A stretch of 38,557 nucleotides of DNA from Gemmatimonadota bacterium (GTDB lineage: Bacteria > Gemmatimonadota > Gemmatimonadetes > Longimicrobiales > Gaopeijiaceae). The notes beneath the pieces are model-generated. The model did not search any database and was not told where the DNA came from. It saw only the letters and a program-made list of their open reading frames with translations. The translations under genes were made by a program, and so were the position numbers. The stretch is taken from positions 1 to 38,557 of the forward strand of contig JAHEKM010000012.1 of assembly GCA_024638325.1 (NCBI GenBank). The letters run 5' to 3'. Positions within the stretch are counted from its first letter, which is position 1. Every line of letters starts with the position of its first letter. Below, one piece after another: positions 24,274-32,243 of the stretch.

Positions 24274-24288
24274 CGGAGCGTTGCTCCG
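24274..24288 (+). other. Small perfect stem-loop
   Basis: CGGAGC (24274-24279) pairs with GCTCCG (24283-24288) around a GTT loop. It lies between the deacetylase stop and the methyltransferase start. No T-run follows, so a terminator is doubtful. Confidence 0.3.
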
Positions 24289-24302
24289 CAGGGCTCTCTC
24301 CC

Positions 24303-24308
24303 TACCTT
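24303..24308 (+). promoter_or_regulatory. Candidate -10 hexamer TACCTT, leaderless type
   Basis: TACCTT lies 5 bases before the ATG at 24314, and no Shine-Dalgarno is seen at normal distance. The identical hexamer at the same spacing precedes the metalloprotease at 849. Confidence 0.35.
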
Positions 24309-24313
24309 TCACC

Positions 24314-25363
24314 ATGCCGCCACATGATGCCGGGACGGAGGCTTCGCCGCCTCCCGTCCCCTCCATGCTCGATCTGGTCCGGCTCAGTCCCCGCCGTCTC
24401 TTCCCTCCCGGAGGCGTCGAGCTGTTCCGGCAGATCGCCCTCCTCACCGAGATGTCCGAGAAGGACGAGGTTCTCGGCGTGGCTTGCGGCAAGGGCGTCG
24501 CCCTAGGGTACTTCGTCGAGGAGTTCGGCGTCACGGCGGCCGGAGTCGAGAACGACCCCCGCATGGTGGAGCTCGCCGAGGGTTGGGCGCGCGAGGCGGG
24601 CGTGGCCGGACGGCTCCAGTTCCAGTCCGGGCGATCCGACGCTCTCCCGTATCGAGACGCCATCTTCGACATCTCCATCGGCGAGTACGGGATGGCGAAC
24701 CACTGCGAACCCGGCGACGCGGTGAAGGAGCTGGTCAGGGTGACGAAGCCGGGGGGCTTCGTGATCCTCGTGCAGCTGGTGTGGAAGGCGCCGGTGGACG
24801 AGGTCCGCCAGCGCGTGCTCTCCGAGCACCTGGGCGCGCGACCCATGATGGTGGTGGAGTGGAAGAGGCTCCTCCGCGAGGCGGGGGTGCAGGACGTGCA
24901 CACAGAGAATTGGTCCGACGAAGAGACGTCCTTCCGCGGCGGTGTGGTGAAGCCCTTCCCGGATTTCGCCGAGCTCTTCTCGCTGCCGGAGAAGATGGGC
25001 GTGCTGCGCCGGGCCTGGCGGCGATGGGGTTGGCGCGGCGTAAAGACGATGCTTACGCGCGAGAGCGAGGTACACAGGCTGCTCACTACGGAGCGCATCT
25101 TGGGTCTCGACCTCCTGCGCGGCCGAAAGGGGGCAGTCGAAGGCGAGACCGCGCACTCGATGGAGCGTGGGACCACGACCCAGGCGCCTCAGCCTTCTCC
25201 CGAGGAGCGGATCGTGCCCGCGGCGGTCGCCGCACTCCCACACCCGGCGGACGCAGGCGACGAGTCGGAGCCTGAGGACCGAGACGGGGCGGACACCACG
25301 GGACTGCCGCTCTTCTCGGGAGACGACGCCGAACGGCGCGGGGCTGGGGGAGACGACGCGTGA
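24314..25363 (+). CDS. SAM-dependent methyltransferase, class I
   Basis: 349 residues from the ATG at 24314; the open frame reaches back to a TTG at 24281. The Rossmann fold starts around residue 50. Motif I is seen as VLGVACGKGVALGYF, a GxGxG variant (ACGKG). The acidic loop is VTAAGVENDPRMVELAEGWA and the core strand is VTKPGGFVILVQLVWKAPVD. Near the C-terminus, a charged low-complexity tail (TAHSMERGTTTQAPQPSPEE and onward) of about 75 residues has no recognised domain. Substrate unknown. The upstream gene encodes a deacetylase-family protein and the M24 peptidase gene starts on the stop codon (GTGA overlap). Confidence 0.8.
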   Translation: MPPHDAGTEASPPPVPSMLDLVRLSPRRLFPPGGVELFRQIALLTEMSEKDEVLGVACGKGVALGYFVEEFGVTAAGVENDPRMVELAEGWAREAGVAGRLQFQSGRSDALPYRDAIFDISIGEYGMANHCEPGDAVKELVRVTKPGGFVILVQLVWKAPVDEVRQRVLSEHLGARPMMVVEWKRLLREAGVQDVHTENWSDEETSFRGGVVKPFPDFAELFSLPEKMGVLRRAWRRWGWRGVKTMLTRESEVHRLLTTERILGLDLLRGRKGAVEGETAHSMERGTTTQAPQPSPEERIVPAAVAALPHPADAGDESEPEDRDGADTTGLPLFSGDDAERRGAGGDDA

Positions 25364-26553
25364 GCGTGGGCCTACTCGCCACCGTAGACGGCGTCAGGAG
25401 TGTCCAGGCGGCGCTGCGCGAGATGGAGGTGGACGGCTGGCTCCTGTATGAGTTCCACGGCATCAACCCGGTGTCGGTCCAACTCCTGGGCCTGGGGCAT
25501 ACGACGCGGCGCGCCTTCGTGCTCATACCGGCCGAGGGTGATCCCGTCGCGCTCGTCCACGCGATCGAGGCTTCATCCTGGCGGCACTGGCCCTTCGAGC
25601 AGCGAGGCTATTCGGGTTGGGAGCAGATGGAGAGTGAGCTAGCACGGCTCGTCAACGGATGCTCACGGGTGGCCACGGAGGTGTCGCCGGGAGGCGCCGT
25701 ACCGACGCTGGACTACCTGCCGGCCGGGCTTGCGAGCGTCCTGCTCGGGATGGGACTCGAGCTGAGCAGCTCCGGGGATCTCGTTTCGCGCTTTCACTCG
25801 GCCTGGACCGAGCAACAACTCGCGGACCACCGGAAGGCTGCCGAAGCCGTCGCGGGCATCGCCCGCCGGGCCTTCGAGCGCGCGGCGGAGGCCGTCAAAG
25901 CCGGTGCCCCGACAACGGAGGGCGCGCTTTCGGACTGGATCCGTGAGCAGCTCATCGGCGCGGGGCTGGTCGCCCAGATGGACTGCATCGTCGCCATCGG
26001 GCGGCGGGCGTCGGATCCGCACTACGCACCGGCCGGTGCCGGCGAGACGATCTCTCGAGGCGACCTGCTCCTCATCGACCTGTGGGGTGCGTACGAGGGA
26101 TCTGTCGCGGCGGATCAGACGTGGATGGGCATCCTGGCGTCGACGGTGGACGCCCGCACACAAGAGGTCTGGGAGGCGGTCCGGGACGCGCGCGACGCGG
26201 CGTTGGCGTTCTTGCGTGAGCGGGCGGCGGCCGGAGAAGAGGTCCGCGGCTTCGAGGTCGACGACGTGGCGCGCGAGGTCATACGCGAGCGGGGATTCGA
26301 TGACTATTTCGTGCACCGTACCGGGCACAGCATCGACACGGAGCTGCACGGGACCGGGCCCAACCTCGACAACTTGGAGACACGGGACGACCGGCTGCTG
26401 GTGCGGGGTGTCGGCTTCTCGGTGGAGCCGGGTGTCTACATCCCGGACGAGATCGGCGTGCGGGCCGAGGTGAACGTCCACTGGGGGACCGGAGGTCCCG
26501 AGGTCACACCCTCCGAGGTGCAGAGCGAGATCTTCCTCCTGCTGGACGATTGA
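25360..26553 (+). CDS. M24-family aminopeptidase (Xaa-Pro dipeptidase-like)
   Basis: 397 residues from a GTG that overlaps the methyltransferase stop as GTGA. The pita-bread fold ligands for two metal ions are all present: D240 (LLLIDLWGAY), D252 (VAADQTWMG), H323 (VHRTGHSID), E356 (FSVEPGVYIP) and E370 (VRAEVNVHWG). An N-terminal creatinase-like domain of about 155 residues (VQAALREMEVDGWLLYEFHG) precedes the peptidase domain. The family cleaves N-terminal residues or dipeptides, often before proline, and sits in the cytoplasm. The set is complete, so activity is expected, although the substrate is not known. priA begins on its stop codon. Confidence 0.92.
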   Translation: MSVGLLATVDGVRSVQAALREMEVDGWLLYEFHGINPVSVQLLGLGHTTRRAFVLIPAEGDPVALVHAIEASSWRHWPFEQRGYSGWEQMESELARLVNGCSRVATEVSPGGAVPTLDYLPAGLASVLLGMGLELSSSGDLVSRFHSAWTEQQLADHRKAAEAVAGIARRAFERAAEAVKAGAPTTEGALSDWIREQLIGAGLVAQMDCIVAIGRRASDPHYAPAGAGETISRGDLLLIDLWGAYEGSVAADQTWMGILASTVDARTQEVWEAVRDARDAALAFLRERAAAGEEVRGFEVDDVAREVIRERGFDDYFVHRTGHSIDTELHGTGPNLDNLETRDDRLLVRGVGFSVEPGVYIPDEIGVRAEVNVHWGTGGPEVTPSEVQSEIFLLLDD

Positions 26554-28964
26554 GCCGAGCGACCTCCCTGGTGGCGGTCGCCCTGCCGCTGCCGATCTAC
26601 CGCACCTTCACGTACCGCGTCGATGGCCCGCCCCCGCCTCCCGGCACGCGCGTGCTGGTTCCGTTCCGTGCCCGAGACTGGATCGGGTGGGTGGTCGGGC
26701 CCGCCGAGGCGCGCGAGCTGAAGCGAATCAAGTCCGTGCTGTCCGTCCTGGAGGTCGAGCCGTCGGTCCCGCCCGACCTGCTCGAACTGGGCCGCTGGAT
26801 CGCGGACTACTACGTGACCCCTCTCGGCATCGTGCTACGGACGATGCTTCCGGCCGTGCTTTCCGACGTCTCGCGGGATTACATCCAGCTCGTGGCGGAG
26901 CCGGGCTCGACGCTTCGGCCGCGAGAGCAGCGACTCGTCGACGAGCTCCGGCAACGCGACGGTGCACAGCGGGTCCAGACGTTGCGGAAGTCTCTGGGAA
27001 TGGGCTCGATCTGGCCCGAGATCCGGTCGCTGCAGGAGCGCGGGCTCCTCGTCCACGAGACCGTGCCGCCGAAGGAGCCCGGCGTGAAGACCCGCAAAGT
27101 CGTGCGGCTCGCGCGACATCTCGGCACGCTCTCCGAGCGGGAGGAGCTGTTCGGGCGTGCGGCGAGACAACGAGAGGCGTACGAGCTACTCGAGGCGTCA
27201 GGCGGTGCGGCCGAGCTGGCGCACCTCACGGACGGAGAGGGCTTCAGCCGCAGCGTCGTCGGAGGACTCGAGGAGAAGGGGCTCGTCGAGCTCATAGACG
27301 AGGAAGAGGTACGCGATCCGTTTGCAGCCATGCCGCCGCAGGCTCCCCCCGACCTGAAGCCGACCGCCTACCAACGGGACGCCCTCTCGGCGCTCTGGGG
27401 CGGGCTCGACAACGCTCCTCGGCCCTTCCTCCTGCAGGGGATTACGGGGTCGGGCAAGACGCTGGTCTACATCGAGCTCCTGCGTGAGGCACTCGCGCGC
27501 GGACGCACGGCGATCGTCTTGGTTCCCGAGATCGCGCTCACGCCGCAGACGGCCGGTCGCTTCCGCTCGCACTTCGGCGACCAGGTGGCGGTCCTGCACT
27601 CGGGGCTCTCGCACGGCGAGCGGTACGACGCGTGGCGGGCGCTGCGGAGCGGTGACCGTCGCATTGCCGTGGGGGCACGGTCCGCCTTGTTCGCTCCGCT
27701 CCCCGACCTCGGGGTCGTCGTGGTGGACGAAGAACACGACGGGAGCTACAAGCAGTCCGACGCGCCGCGCTATCAGGCCCGCGACCTCGCCATCGTCAGA
27801 GCGCAGGCCCACGGCGCCGTGTGCGTCCTGGGAAGCGCAACGCCGTCGCTCGAAACGTGGAGCAACGCGCGCTCCGGCAAGTACCAGCACCTGGTCCTCC
27901 CCGAGCGCGTCGGCGGCGCGAAGCTTCCACCGGTCAAGGTCGTCGACCTGCGTGAGTCGCGGGGGATCCTGTCCGACGTGCTCGTCGCCGCCGTGCACGA
28001 GCGGCTACGACGCCGGGAGCAAGTCATCCTCCTGCACAACCGGCGCGGGTACTCGTCGTTCGTGCAGTGTCGCGAGTGCGGTGAGGTCGAGCAGTGCGAG
28101 AACTGCTCCATCTCACTCACCTACCACCGCGTGACGCATCGCCTTCTCTGCCATCACTGCCGATTCGAGGCACCGGCGCCTTCGCGCTGTCCCCGCTGCG
28201 GGTCGGCGGACCTGTCGTTTCGTGGGCTCGGCACCGAGCAGGTCGAGCGGGTGACTGCCGAGGCCTTCCCTGAGGCCCGCATCGCCCGCATGGATGTGGA
28301 CACCACTTCGGGGAAATGGGCGCATCAGCGCATCCTGGACCGGGTCGAGCGGGGCGAGGTCGACATCCTGCTCGGCACGCAGATGATCGCCAAGGGCCTC
28401 GACTTCCCACGCGTGACCCTGGTCGGGGTCGTCAACGCGGACGTGGGCATGCACCTGCCCGACTTCCGCGCGAGCGAGCGTACGTTCCAACTCCTCAGCC
28501 AGGTCGCGGGCCGCGCCGGTCGCGGGAAGCTGGCAGGAGAGGTGCTCATCCAGACCTCCCTTCCGGATCACTACGCGATACGCGCCGCGGTCGCACACGA
28601 GTTCACACCCTTCGCAGAGAGGGAGCTCAAAGAGCGCGAGAGCCCGAGCTACCCGCCCCATGTTCGACTCGCCAACGTCGTGGTGAGCAGTCCGGACCAG
28701 AGGCTCACCGCCCGGGCCGCCGAAGACGGCGTCGCCTGGCTTCGCCGCTGGCTGGAGGCAGGTGCGCGCTCAGGGACGGAGATCGTAGGTCCAGCTCCTT
28801 CTCCGATCGAGCGACTGCATGGACGCTGGCGCTGGCACTTCTTCCTCCGATCCGCCTCCGCCGGGGCGCTCGGTCGGGCCGCGAAGGCGCTCGTGGAGGA
28901 CTTCCGGCTCCCATCAGGCGACGTGAGGCTGGCGCTCGATCGCGATCCGGTCGCGTTGCTCTAG
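26550..28964 (+). CDS. priA: Primosomal protein N' (replication restart helicase)
   Basis: 804 residues. The start is a TTG at 26550 overlapping the M24 stop as TTGA; a GTG at 26571 is the alternative. PriA is a 3'-5' DNA helicase that reloads the replisome at stalled forks. The N-terminal DNA-binding domain starts VAVALPLPIYRTFTYRVDG. Walker A is GITGSGKT at 297-304, and DEEH at 393-396 (VVVVDEEHDGSYKQS) is the DEAH-like box. Eight cysteines in four CxxC pairs from about 507 to 556 (QCRECGEVEQCENC, CHHCRFEAPAPSRCPRCG) form the zinc-binding insertion. The C-terminal helicase lobe has GTQMIAKGLDFPRVTLVGVV. The length is slightly above E. coli PriA (732). Confidence 0.97.
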   Translation: MSRATSLVAVALPLPIYRTFTYRVDGPPPPPGTRVLVPFRARDWIGWVVGPAEARELKRIKSVLSVLEVEPSVPPDLLELGRWIADYYVTPLGIVLRTMLPAVLSDVSRDYIQLVAEPGSTLRPREQRLVDELRQRDGAQRVQTLRKSLGMGSIWPEIRSLQERGLLVHETVPPKEPGVKTRKVVRLARHLGTLSEREELFGRAARQREAYELLEASGGAAELAHLTDGEGFSRSVVGGLEEKGLVELIDEEEVRDPFAAMPPQAPPDLKPTAYQRDALSALWGGLDNAPRPFLLQGITGSGKTLVYIELLREALARGRTAIVLVPEIALTPQTAGRFRSHFGDQVAVLHSGLSHGERYDAWRALRSGDRRIAVGARSALFAPLPDLGVVVVDEEHDGSYKQSDAPRYQARDLAIVRAQAHGAVCVLGSATPSLETWSNARSGKYQHLVLPERVGGAKLPPVKVVDLRESRGILSDVLVAAVHERLRRREQVILLHNRRGYSSFVQCRECGEVEQCENCSISLTYHRVTHRLLCHHCRFEAPAPSRCPRCGSADLSFRGLGTEQVERVTAEAFPEARIARMDVDTTSGKWAHQRILDRVERGEVDILLGTQMIAKGLDFPRVTLVGVVNADVGMHLPDFRASERTFQLLSQVAGRAGRGKLAGEVLIQTSLPDHYAIRAAVAHEFTPFAERELKERESPSYPPHVRLANVVVSSPDQRLTARAAEDGVAWLRRWLEAGARSGTEIVGPAPSPIERLHGRWRWHFFLRSASAGALGRAAKALVEDFRLPSGDVRLALDRDPVALL

Positions 28965-29053
28965 CCCTCCACCGAGGCCATTGCCGGGAAAAGCCGCTCC
29001 GAAATACCTTCGCGTTGACGTATCATGCATGAAGGGCGTGAGGAGAGAGACCC

Positions 29054-29635
29054 GTGGGCTGCTTGGCACTCAACGCATCGTTCGAGCCACTGACCATCGT
29101 CCCGGCTCGCCGGGCCGTGCGGCTCGTGCTCGACGGCAAGGCCGAGATCCTCGAGGAGGAAGGCGGGAAGTCATTCCGCTCCGAGAGTCGCGTAGTCCCC
29201 GCTCCGGCCGTCATCCGTCTGGTCCGCTACGTGCACGTCCCGTACCGCTTCCGCCGACAGGTCACGAACACGTTCCTGTTCGCCCGCGACGACTACACGT
29301 GCCAGTACTGCGGGCGTCATCGGAGCGAGCTAAGGGGGCGGCAGTTCCTCACTCGAGACCATGTGCGCCCTCTGTCCCGTGGCGGCCTCAACACATGGGA
29401 CAACGTGGTGACGAGCTGCTCCTCGTGTAACAACCGGAAGGGCGGAAGGCTTCCCGGTGAGGCCGGCATGGCGCTGTCCCACGACCCGCTCGAGCCGAAC
29501 TACGTCCACCTCGTGTGGGTCGTGCGTCGCGTTACGGACACGCAGGAGAAGTACATCCGCATGTTCTACGGGGAAGACGCGCTCGACGCCGTATGGAGCC
29601 GTCCCGGCGACCGGGGGTTCAGCTCAGTCGTCTAG
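29054..29635 (+). CDS. HNH endonuclease
   Basis: 193 residues from a GTG preceded by AGGAGAGAGA, a very good ribosome site. The N-terminus LALNASFEPLTIVPARRAV is typical of a widespread stand-alone HNH group (LVLN..YEPL.V....RA). The HNH core has C83 and C86 (YTCQYCGRHR), D102-H103 (TRDHVRPLSRGGLNTWDN) and C122/C125/N127 (SCSSCNNRKG). This gives the CxxC...HNH...CxxC arrangement of zinc-stabilised HNH nucleases. The family is conserved across bacteria without a fixed role. A DNA repair or defence role is possible but unproven. A TATCAT -10-like box lies at 29021-29026. The end overlaps the convergent 29624-30097 gene by 12 bases. Confidence 0.9.
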   Translation: MGCLALNASFEPLTIVPARRAVRLVLDGKAEILEEEGGKSFRSESRVVPAPAVIRLVRYVHVPYRFRRQVTNTFLFARDDYTCQYCGRHRSELRGRQFLTRDHVRPLSRGGLNTWDNVVTSCSSCNNRKGGRLPGEAGMALSHDPLEPNYVHLVWVVRRVTDTQEKYIRMFYGEDALDAVWSRPGDRGFSSVV

Positions 29636-30097
29636 CCAGGCGTAGGGTCGCTCGCAGAACTGGCCGTATCCGCGCACGGTGCCGCGGTTCGTGTACTCCT
29701 TCCAGGCGACGATCCAGCCCCGTACCGGGTCCTGGATGACCTCGTAACTGAAGCCGGGCTCCTGCGCGCGCTCCGAGAGAAAGCGCTGCAGATACGCGGG
29801 CATGTTCGCGATGCCCTCGATCTCGAACGAGGAGTCCGCGTCGGTCGAGACCGCGCTCTGGATGTGGGACTGCGAGAGTTTCAGGGCCCGAATCGATTCC
29901 TCGACTGCGGTCTTGATCTCGGTGAGGTCCGGAGCGCTGCCAGTGCGGCCCTTGATCTCCTTCACCAAGCTCTCCGTGCCGGGCGCGAGCAACTCGTCGC
30001 GTGCGCGCAGAAACTCAGCCAGCAGCTGCTCGTGCAGGCGCAGCAGCTGCGTGTACTCGCGCTTCGCTTTCGTCGAAGGGGGCTGGGTTTCGGGCAT
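29624..30097 (-). CDS. Hypothetical protein (157 aa), coiled-coil/strand pattern
   Basis: 157 residues from the ATG at 30097; the open frame runs back to 30622 through another gene region. Residues about 12-50 are helical and charged (YTQLLRLHEQLLAEFLRARD, then ELLAPGTESLVKEI). The C-terminal third is strand-rich with aromatics (FSYEVIQDPVRGWIVAWKEY, then TVRGYGQFCERPYAWLDD). The aromatic-rich ending is distinctive but I do not recognise the family. There is no signal peptide or membrane helix. Its 3' end overlaps the convergent HNH gene by 12 bases, and it is divergent from the 30179 gene. Function unknown. Confidence 0.65.
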   Translation of the reverse strand: MPETQPPSTKAKREYTQLLRLHEQLLAEFLRARDELLAPGTESLVKEIKGRTGSAPDLTEIKTAVEESIRALKLSQSHIQSAVSTDADSSFEIEGIANMPAYLQRFLSERAQEPGFSYEVIQDPVRGWIVAWKEYTNRGTVRGYGQFCERPYAWLDD

Positions 30098-30178
30098 GGT
30101 GCAATAAGGTGTCTTCGGGCCGACGCGGCAATGGTGGCCGCTTGACCCGGAGCCACGGCGGTCGTAGGAAGATATCCC

Positions 30179-30583
30179 ATGAGCGAGCCCGATCACCCCA
30201 AGCCGGTTCCGGCGCGTCCCGCAGGGCCGCAGGCGCCTGGAAAACCGCCTCCGGCGCGTGCGATGTCCGGGGAACGTGCCCCGCCTACGCCGGAAGCCGA
30301 CGCTTCCGAGGCCACCCTCGAGGTGGAGGGAAGGACGTGGACCGTAAGGGTCCTGGGGCGCTCGGGCAGGGCGTCGGGCGCTTCGGCCCCGCTGCTCCAG
30401 CTCGGTTTCTGGGCAGCCGAGAGCGAGGAGGATCCGGTTTTGGAGGTCCTGGTCGTGGGCACCTCCTTGGCCGGTCTCTCGGAGTCGCAGCTCGAGGTCG
30501 CTCTGACCCGGGCCGCGCCCCCCGCCGACCCCGCGAGGGAGAGGCCGTTCTTCGCGGAGGCCGGTCAGGTCCGGCGGCGATGA
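30179..30583 (+). CDS. Hypothetical protein (134 aa), Pro/Ala-rich N-terminus
   Basis: 134 residues from an ATG with an AGGAAG ribosome site. The first 45 residues are rich in Pro, Ala and Glu and look disordered (PARPAGPQAPGKPPPARAMS). The rest is a compact strand-rich segment (ATLEVEGRTWTVRVLGRSGR, then LLQLGFWAAESEEDPVLEVL). No known motif, Cys pair or membrane segment was seen. Function unknown. It is divergent from the 157-aa gene and lies about 160 bases ahead of the sigma cluster, with which it is not clearly co-transcribed. Confidence 0.55.
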   Translation: MSEPDHPKPVPARPAGPQAPGKPPPARAMSGERAPPTPEADASEATLEVEGRTWTVRVLGRSGRASGASAPLLQLGFWAAESEEDPVLEVLVVGTSLAGLSESQLEVALTRAAPPADPARERPFFAEAGQVRRR

Positions 30584-30635
30584 CGCGGCCCGATCTAACG
30601 AAAACTTTCCAGCGGCATCCACGTATAACGGAAAG

Positions 30636-30648
30636 GACGGGTCCCGTC
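30636..30648. other. 13-bp inverted repeat ahead of the sigma cluster
   Basis: GACGGG (30636-30641) and CCCGTC (30643-30648) are perfect complements around a single T. It lies 7 bases after TATAAC (30624-30629), a possible -10 box, about 100 bases before the sigma gene. It could be an operator or an initial transcript hairpin. No -35 box is convincing. Confidence 0.35.
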
Positions 30649-30746
30649 GGGTAGGCGCGGCGGGGCGCCGACCGTTAAACTATTGGTCTGGCCACTGCCC
30701 GAAATGGGCGCCTGAGCACTCAACACGCGATGACCCTCCCGTGTCA

Positions 30747-31325
30747 ATGAACACGTCCGAGATGCCGAGCGACGGCGAGCTCGTCCGAAGGGCCCGTAAG
30801 GGCGAGGAGTTGGCCTTCGGCATGCTCGTGCGGCGGTACCAGCGGCCCGCGTATGCGGTGGCGCTGGGCGTGACGGGTCGGCACGAAGACGCGGAGGACG
30901 CGGCGCAGGAATCGTTCCTGGTCGCGCTGGATCGGCTGGACGAGTGTCGTAGTCCTGAACGGTTTGGTGGTTGGTTGATGACCATCGTGCGGAACAGGTC
31001 GAAGAACCTCGTGCGGAGGGAGTCGCTCAGGGAGACGGACGAGCTGCCTCTCGGGGCGCGCTCGCGCGTTCCGACACCGGACCGCGTGACGGAGGCAGCC
31101 GAGTTGAGGGGGTTGTTACGGGAGGCGTTGCAGGGACTGCCAGAGGTGCAACGGCAGGTGGTGCTCCTGCACGACCTCGAAGGTTGGAAGCACAGAGAGA
31201 TCGCTGAGAGGTTGGACCTGCCCTGCGGCACGGTGCGCTCCCACCTCCATTTCGCCAGAAAGGCTTTGAGAGCGGCGCTCCGGGCGGTTCCCGGGATGCC
31301 CGACTTGATGAGGGTGGCCCAATGA
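30747..31325 (+). CDS. ECF (sigma-70 family) RNA polymerase sigma factor
   Basis: 192 residues from the ATG at 30747; a GTG at 30741 is two codons earlier, and neither has a good ribosome site. Region 2 is FGMLVRRYQRPAYAVALGVT followed by HEDAEDAAQESFLVAL; region 4 is LPEVQRQVVLLHDLEGWKHR followed by the helix-turn-helix LPCGTVRSHLHFARKALRAA. It heads a cluster with a membrane protein (ATGA overlap), a Spy-like protein and a MacA/MacB-type exporter. Control of envelope stress or export genes is inferred from the neighbours. The sigma factor has no zinc-finger anti-sigma beside it, unlike the other two in this window. Confidence 0.93.
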   Translation: MNTSEMPSDGELVRRARKGEELAFGMLVRRYQRPAYAVALGVTGRHEDAEDAAQESFLVALDRLDECRSPERFGGWLMTIVRNRSKNLVRRESLRETDELPLGARSRVPTPDRVTEAAELRGLLREALQGLPEVQRQVVLLHDLEGWKHREIAERLDLPCGTVRSHLHFARKALRAALRAVPGMPDLMRVAQ

Positions 31326-31714
31326 TAAGGATCCACGAGTTCGACGGGGCGGACGAGCCGGGTCTCGACCGGGAGCTCCGGGCCGCGCTCTCCGTTCTGG
31401 ATCCGGAGAGCCGGGACCCGAACTACTGGCTCCGCTTCCGCTGGTGGGTGATGAGCGGCGCCGCGGGTGAGTTGGCGCGCCGCCGACAGGCGGTGAGCCT
31501 CACCGTCGGCGACGTCTTGGAGTCGTGGGCGAGGGCCCTCCTGCCGACCGCCGCCTTGGTCGCGGCGGTCGCCAGCATGCTGCTCCTGCGAGCCGAGGAG
31601 CCAAGCAATGACTTCCAGCCACTGGTCGTCGAGGAGCTGTTGCTGAGCGAGGTGGGCGGCGGCGTCGTCCCGATCGACGCTTCGGCCCTGACCTTCGCCG
31701 CGGAGATCTTTTGA
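31322..31714 (+). CDS. Single-pass membrane protein, candidate non-zinc anti-sigma
   Basis: 130 residues. The ATG overlaps the sigma stop as ATGA, so it is translated together with the sigma factor. The N-terminal ~65 residues are cytoplasmic and mostly helical (LDRELRAALSVLDPESRDPN, then FRWWVMSGAAGELARRRQAV). One membrane segment lies at about 71-88 (LLPTAALVAAVASMLLL). A short outside tail follows (about 40 residues). The HxxxCxxC zinc motif of classic anti-sigma factors is absent. Its position, coupling and topology fit an anti-sigma factor of another type. This is inference from context; the family is not recognised. Confidence 0.65.
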   Translation: MIRIHEFDGADEPGLDRELRAALSVLDPESRDPNYWLRFRWWVMSGAAGELARRRQAVSLTVGDVLESWARALLPTAALVAAVASMLLLRAEEPSNDFQPLVVEELLLSEVGGGVVPIDASALTFAAEIF

Positions 31715-31716
31715 GG

Positions 31717-32169
31717 ATGGAGCAGGGGCTACGCACCAAGCTGCTCACCGCTCTCACCCTCGCGATCGTCTTCGCGACGGGTGGGATCACGGGCTACGCG
31801 GCTTCGGCTCGCGAGAGCGACGCCGCCGAGGCCCTCGAGGCGCCCGCTGCCGCCGAGGCGCCTCGGCCGACGAGGTGGGGCTACGTCTTCGAGCAGTTCG
31901 AGCGGACGGACTCGCAGCAGGTGCAGATCGACCTGATCATGCAGCGACATCGCAAAGCCATGTCCGCGCTCAACGCCGAGCTGGAACATCTCCAGCTGCG
32001 CTATCAGGAGTCGTCCGACTCCCTCTCCCGCGCCACCGGTGAGGCGATCTCCCTGACCTTCCCGGTCGAGGTTCGCGCCGACTACCTCCAGCGGTTGAAC
32101 GAGCGTCGCGAGCGAACGCGCGCCCGTCTCGAGGCCGAGAACGAGTCGCGGGGCGACAGCCGCAGGTAA
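31717..32169 (+). CDS. Spy/CpxP-like periplasmic helical protein with N-terminal anchor
   Basis: 150 residues from the ATG at 31717; a TTG at 31711 would overlap the previous stop (TTGA). An N-terminal hydrophobic segment ([18 protein letters not shown]) exports or anchors it. An Ala/Glu-rich spacer is followed by about 100 residues of charged amphipathic helices ([20 protein letters not shown], then [20 protein letters not shown]). This matches heavy-metal sensor or Spy/CpxP-type periplasmic chaperones in size and pattern, but the LTxxQ signatures of those families are not clear. It probably senses or buffers envelope stress; the guess rests on layout and context. Confidence 0.65.
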   Translation: MEQGLRTKLLTALTLAIVFATGGITGYAASARESDAAEALEAPAAAEAPRPTRWGYVFEQFERTDSQQVQIDLIMQRHRKAMSALNAELEHLQLRYQESSDSLSRATGEAISLTFPVEVRADYLQRLNERRERTRARLEAENESRGDSRR

Positions 32170-32187
32170 TCCATGTCACAAGAACTC

Positions 32188-32201
32188 CGGGCTTCGGCCC
32201 G
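32188..32201 (+). other. UUCG-type stem-loop between the Spy-like and ABC genes
   Basis: CGGGC (32188-32192) and GCCCG (32197-32201) pair around a TTCG loop, giving a very stable C(UUCG)G hairpin. No T-run follows. It may separate expression of the sigma part from the exporter part. Confidence 0.4.
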
Positions 32202-32243
32202 TTCACGCGCCTGCCACCCGGTAGGCCAGGCGGAGGTGTAACC

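Noticed and set aside
24274-24288. Stem-loop as a transcription terminator for the deacetylase gene
   Set aside because: No T-run follows; it was kept only as a low-confidence stem-loop.
30601-30629. A full sigma-70 promoter ahead of the third sigma cluster
   Set aside because: The TATAAC box has no acceptable -35 partner at 16-18 bases (AAAACT matches poorly).
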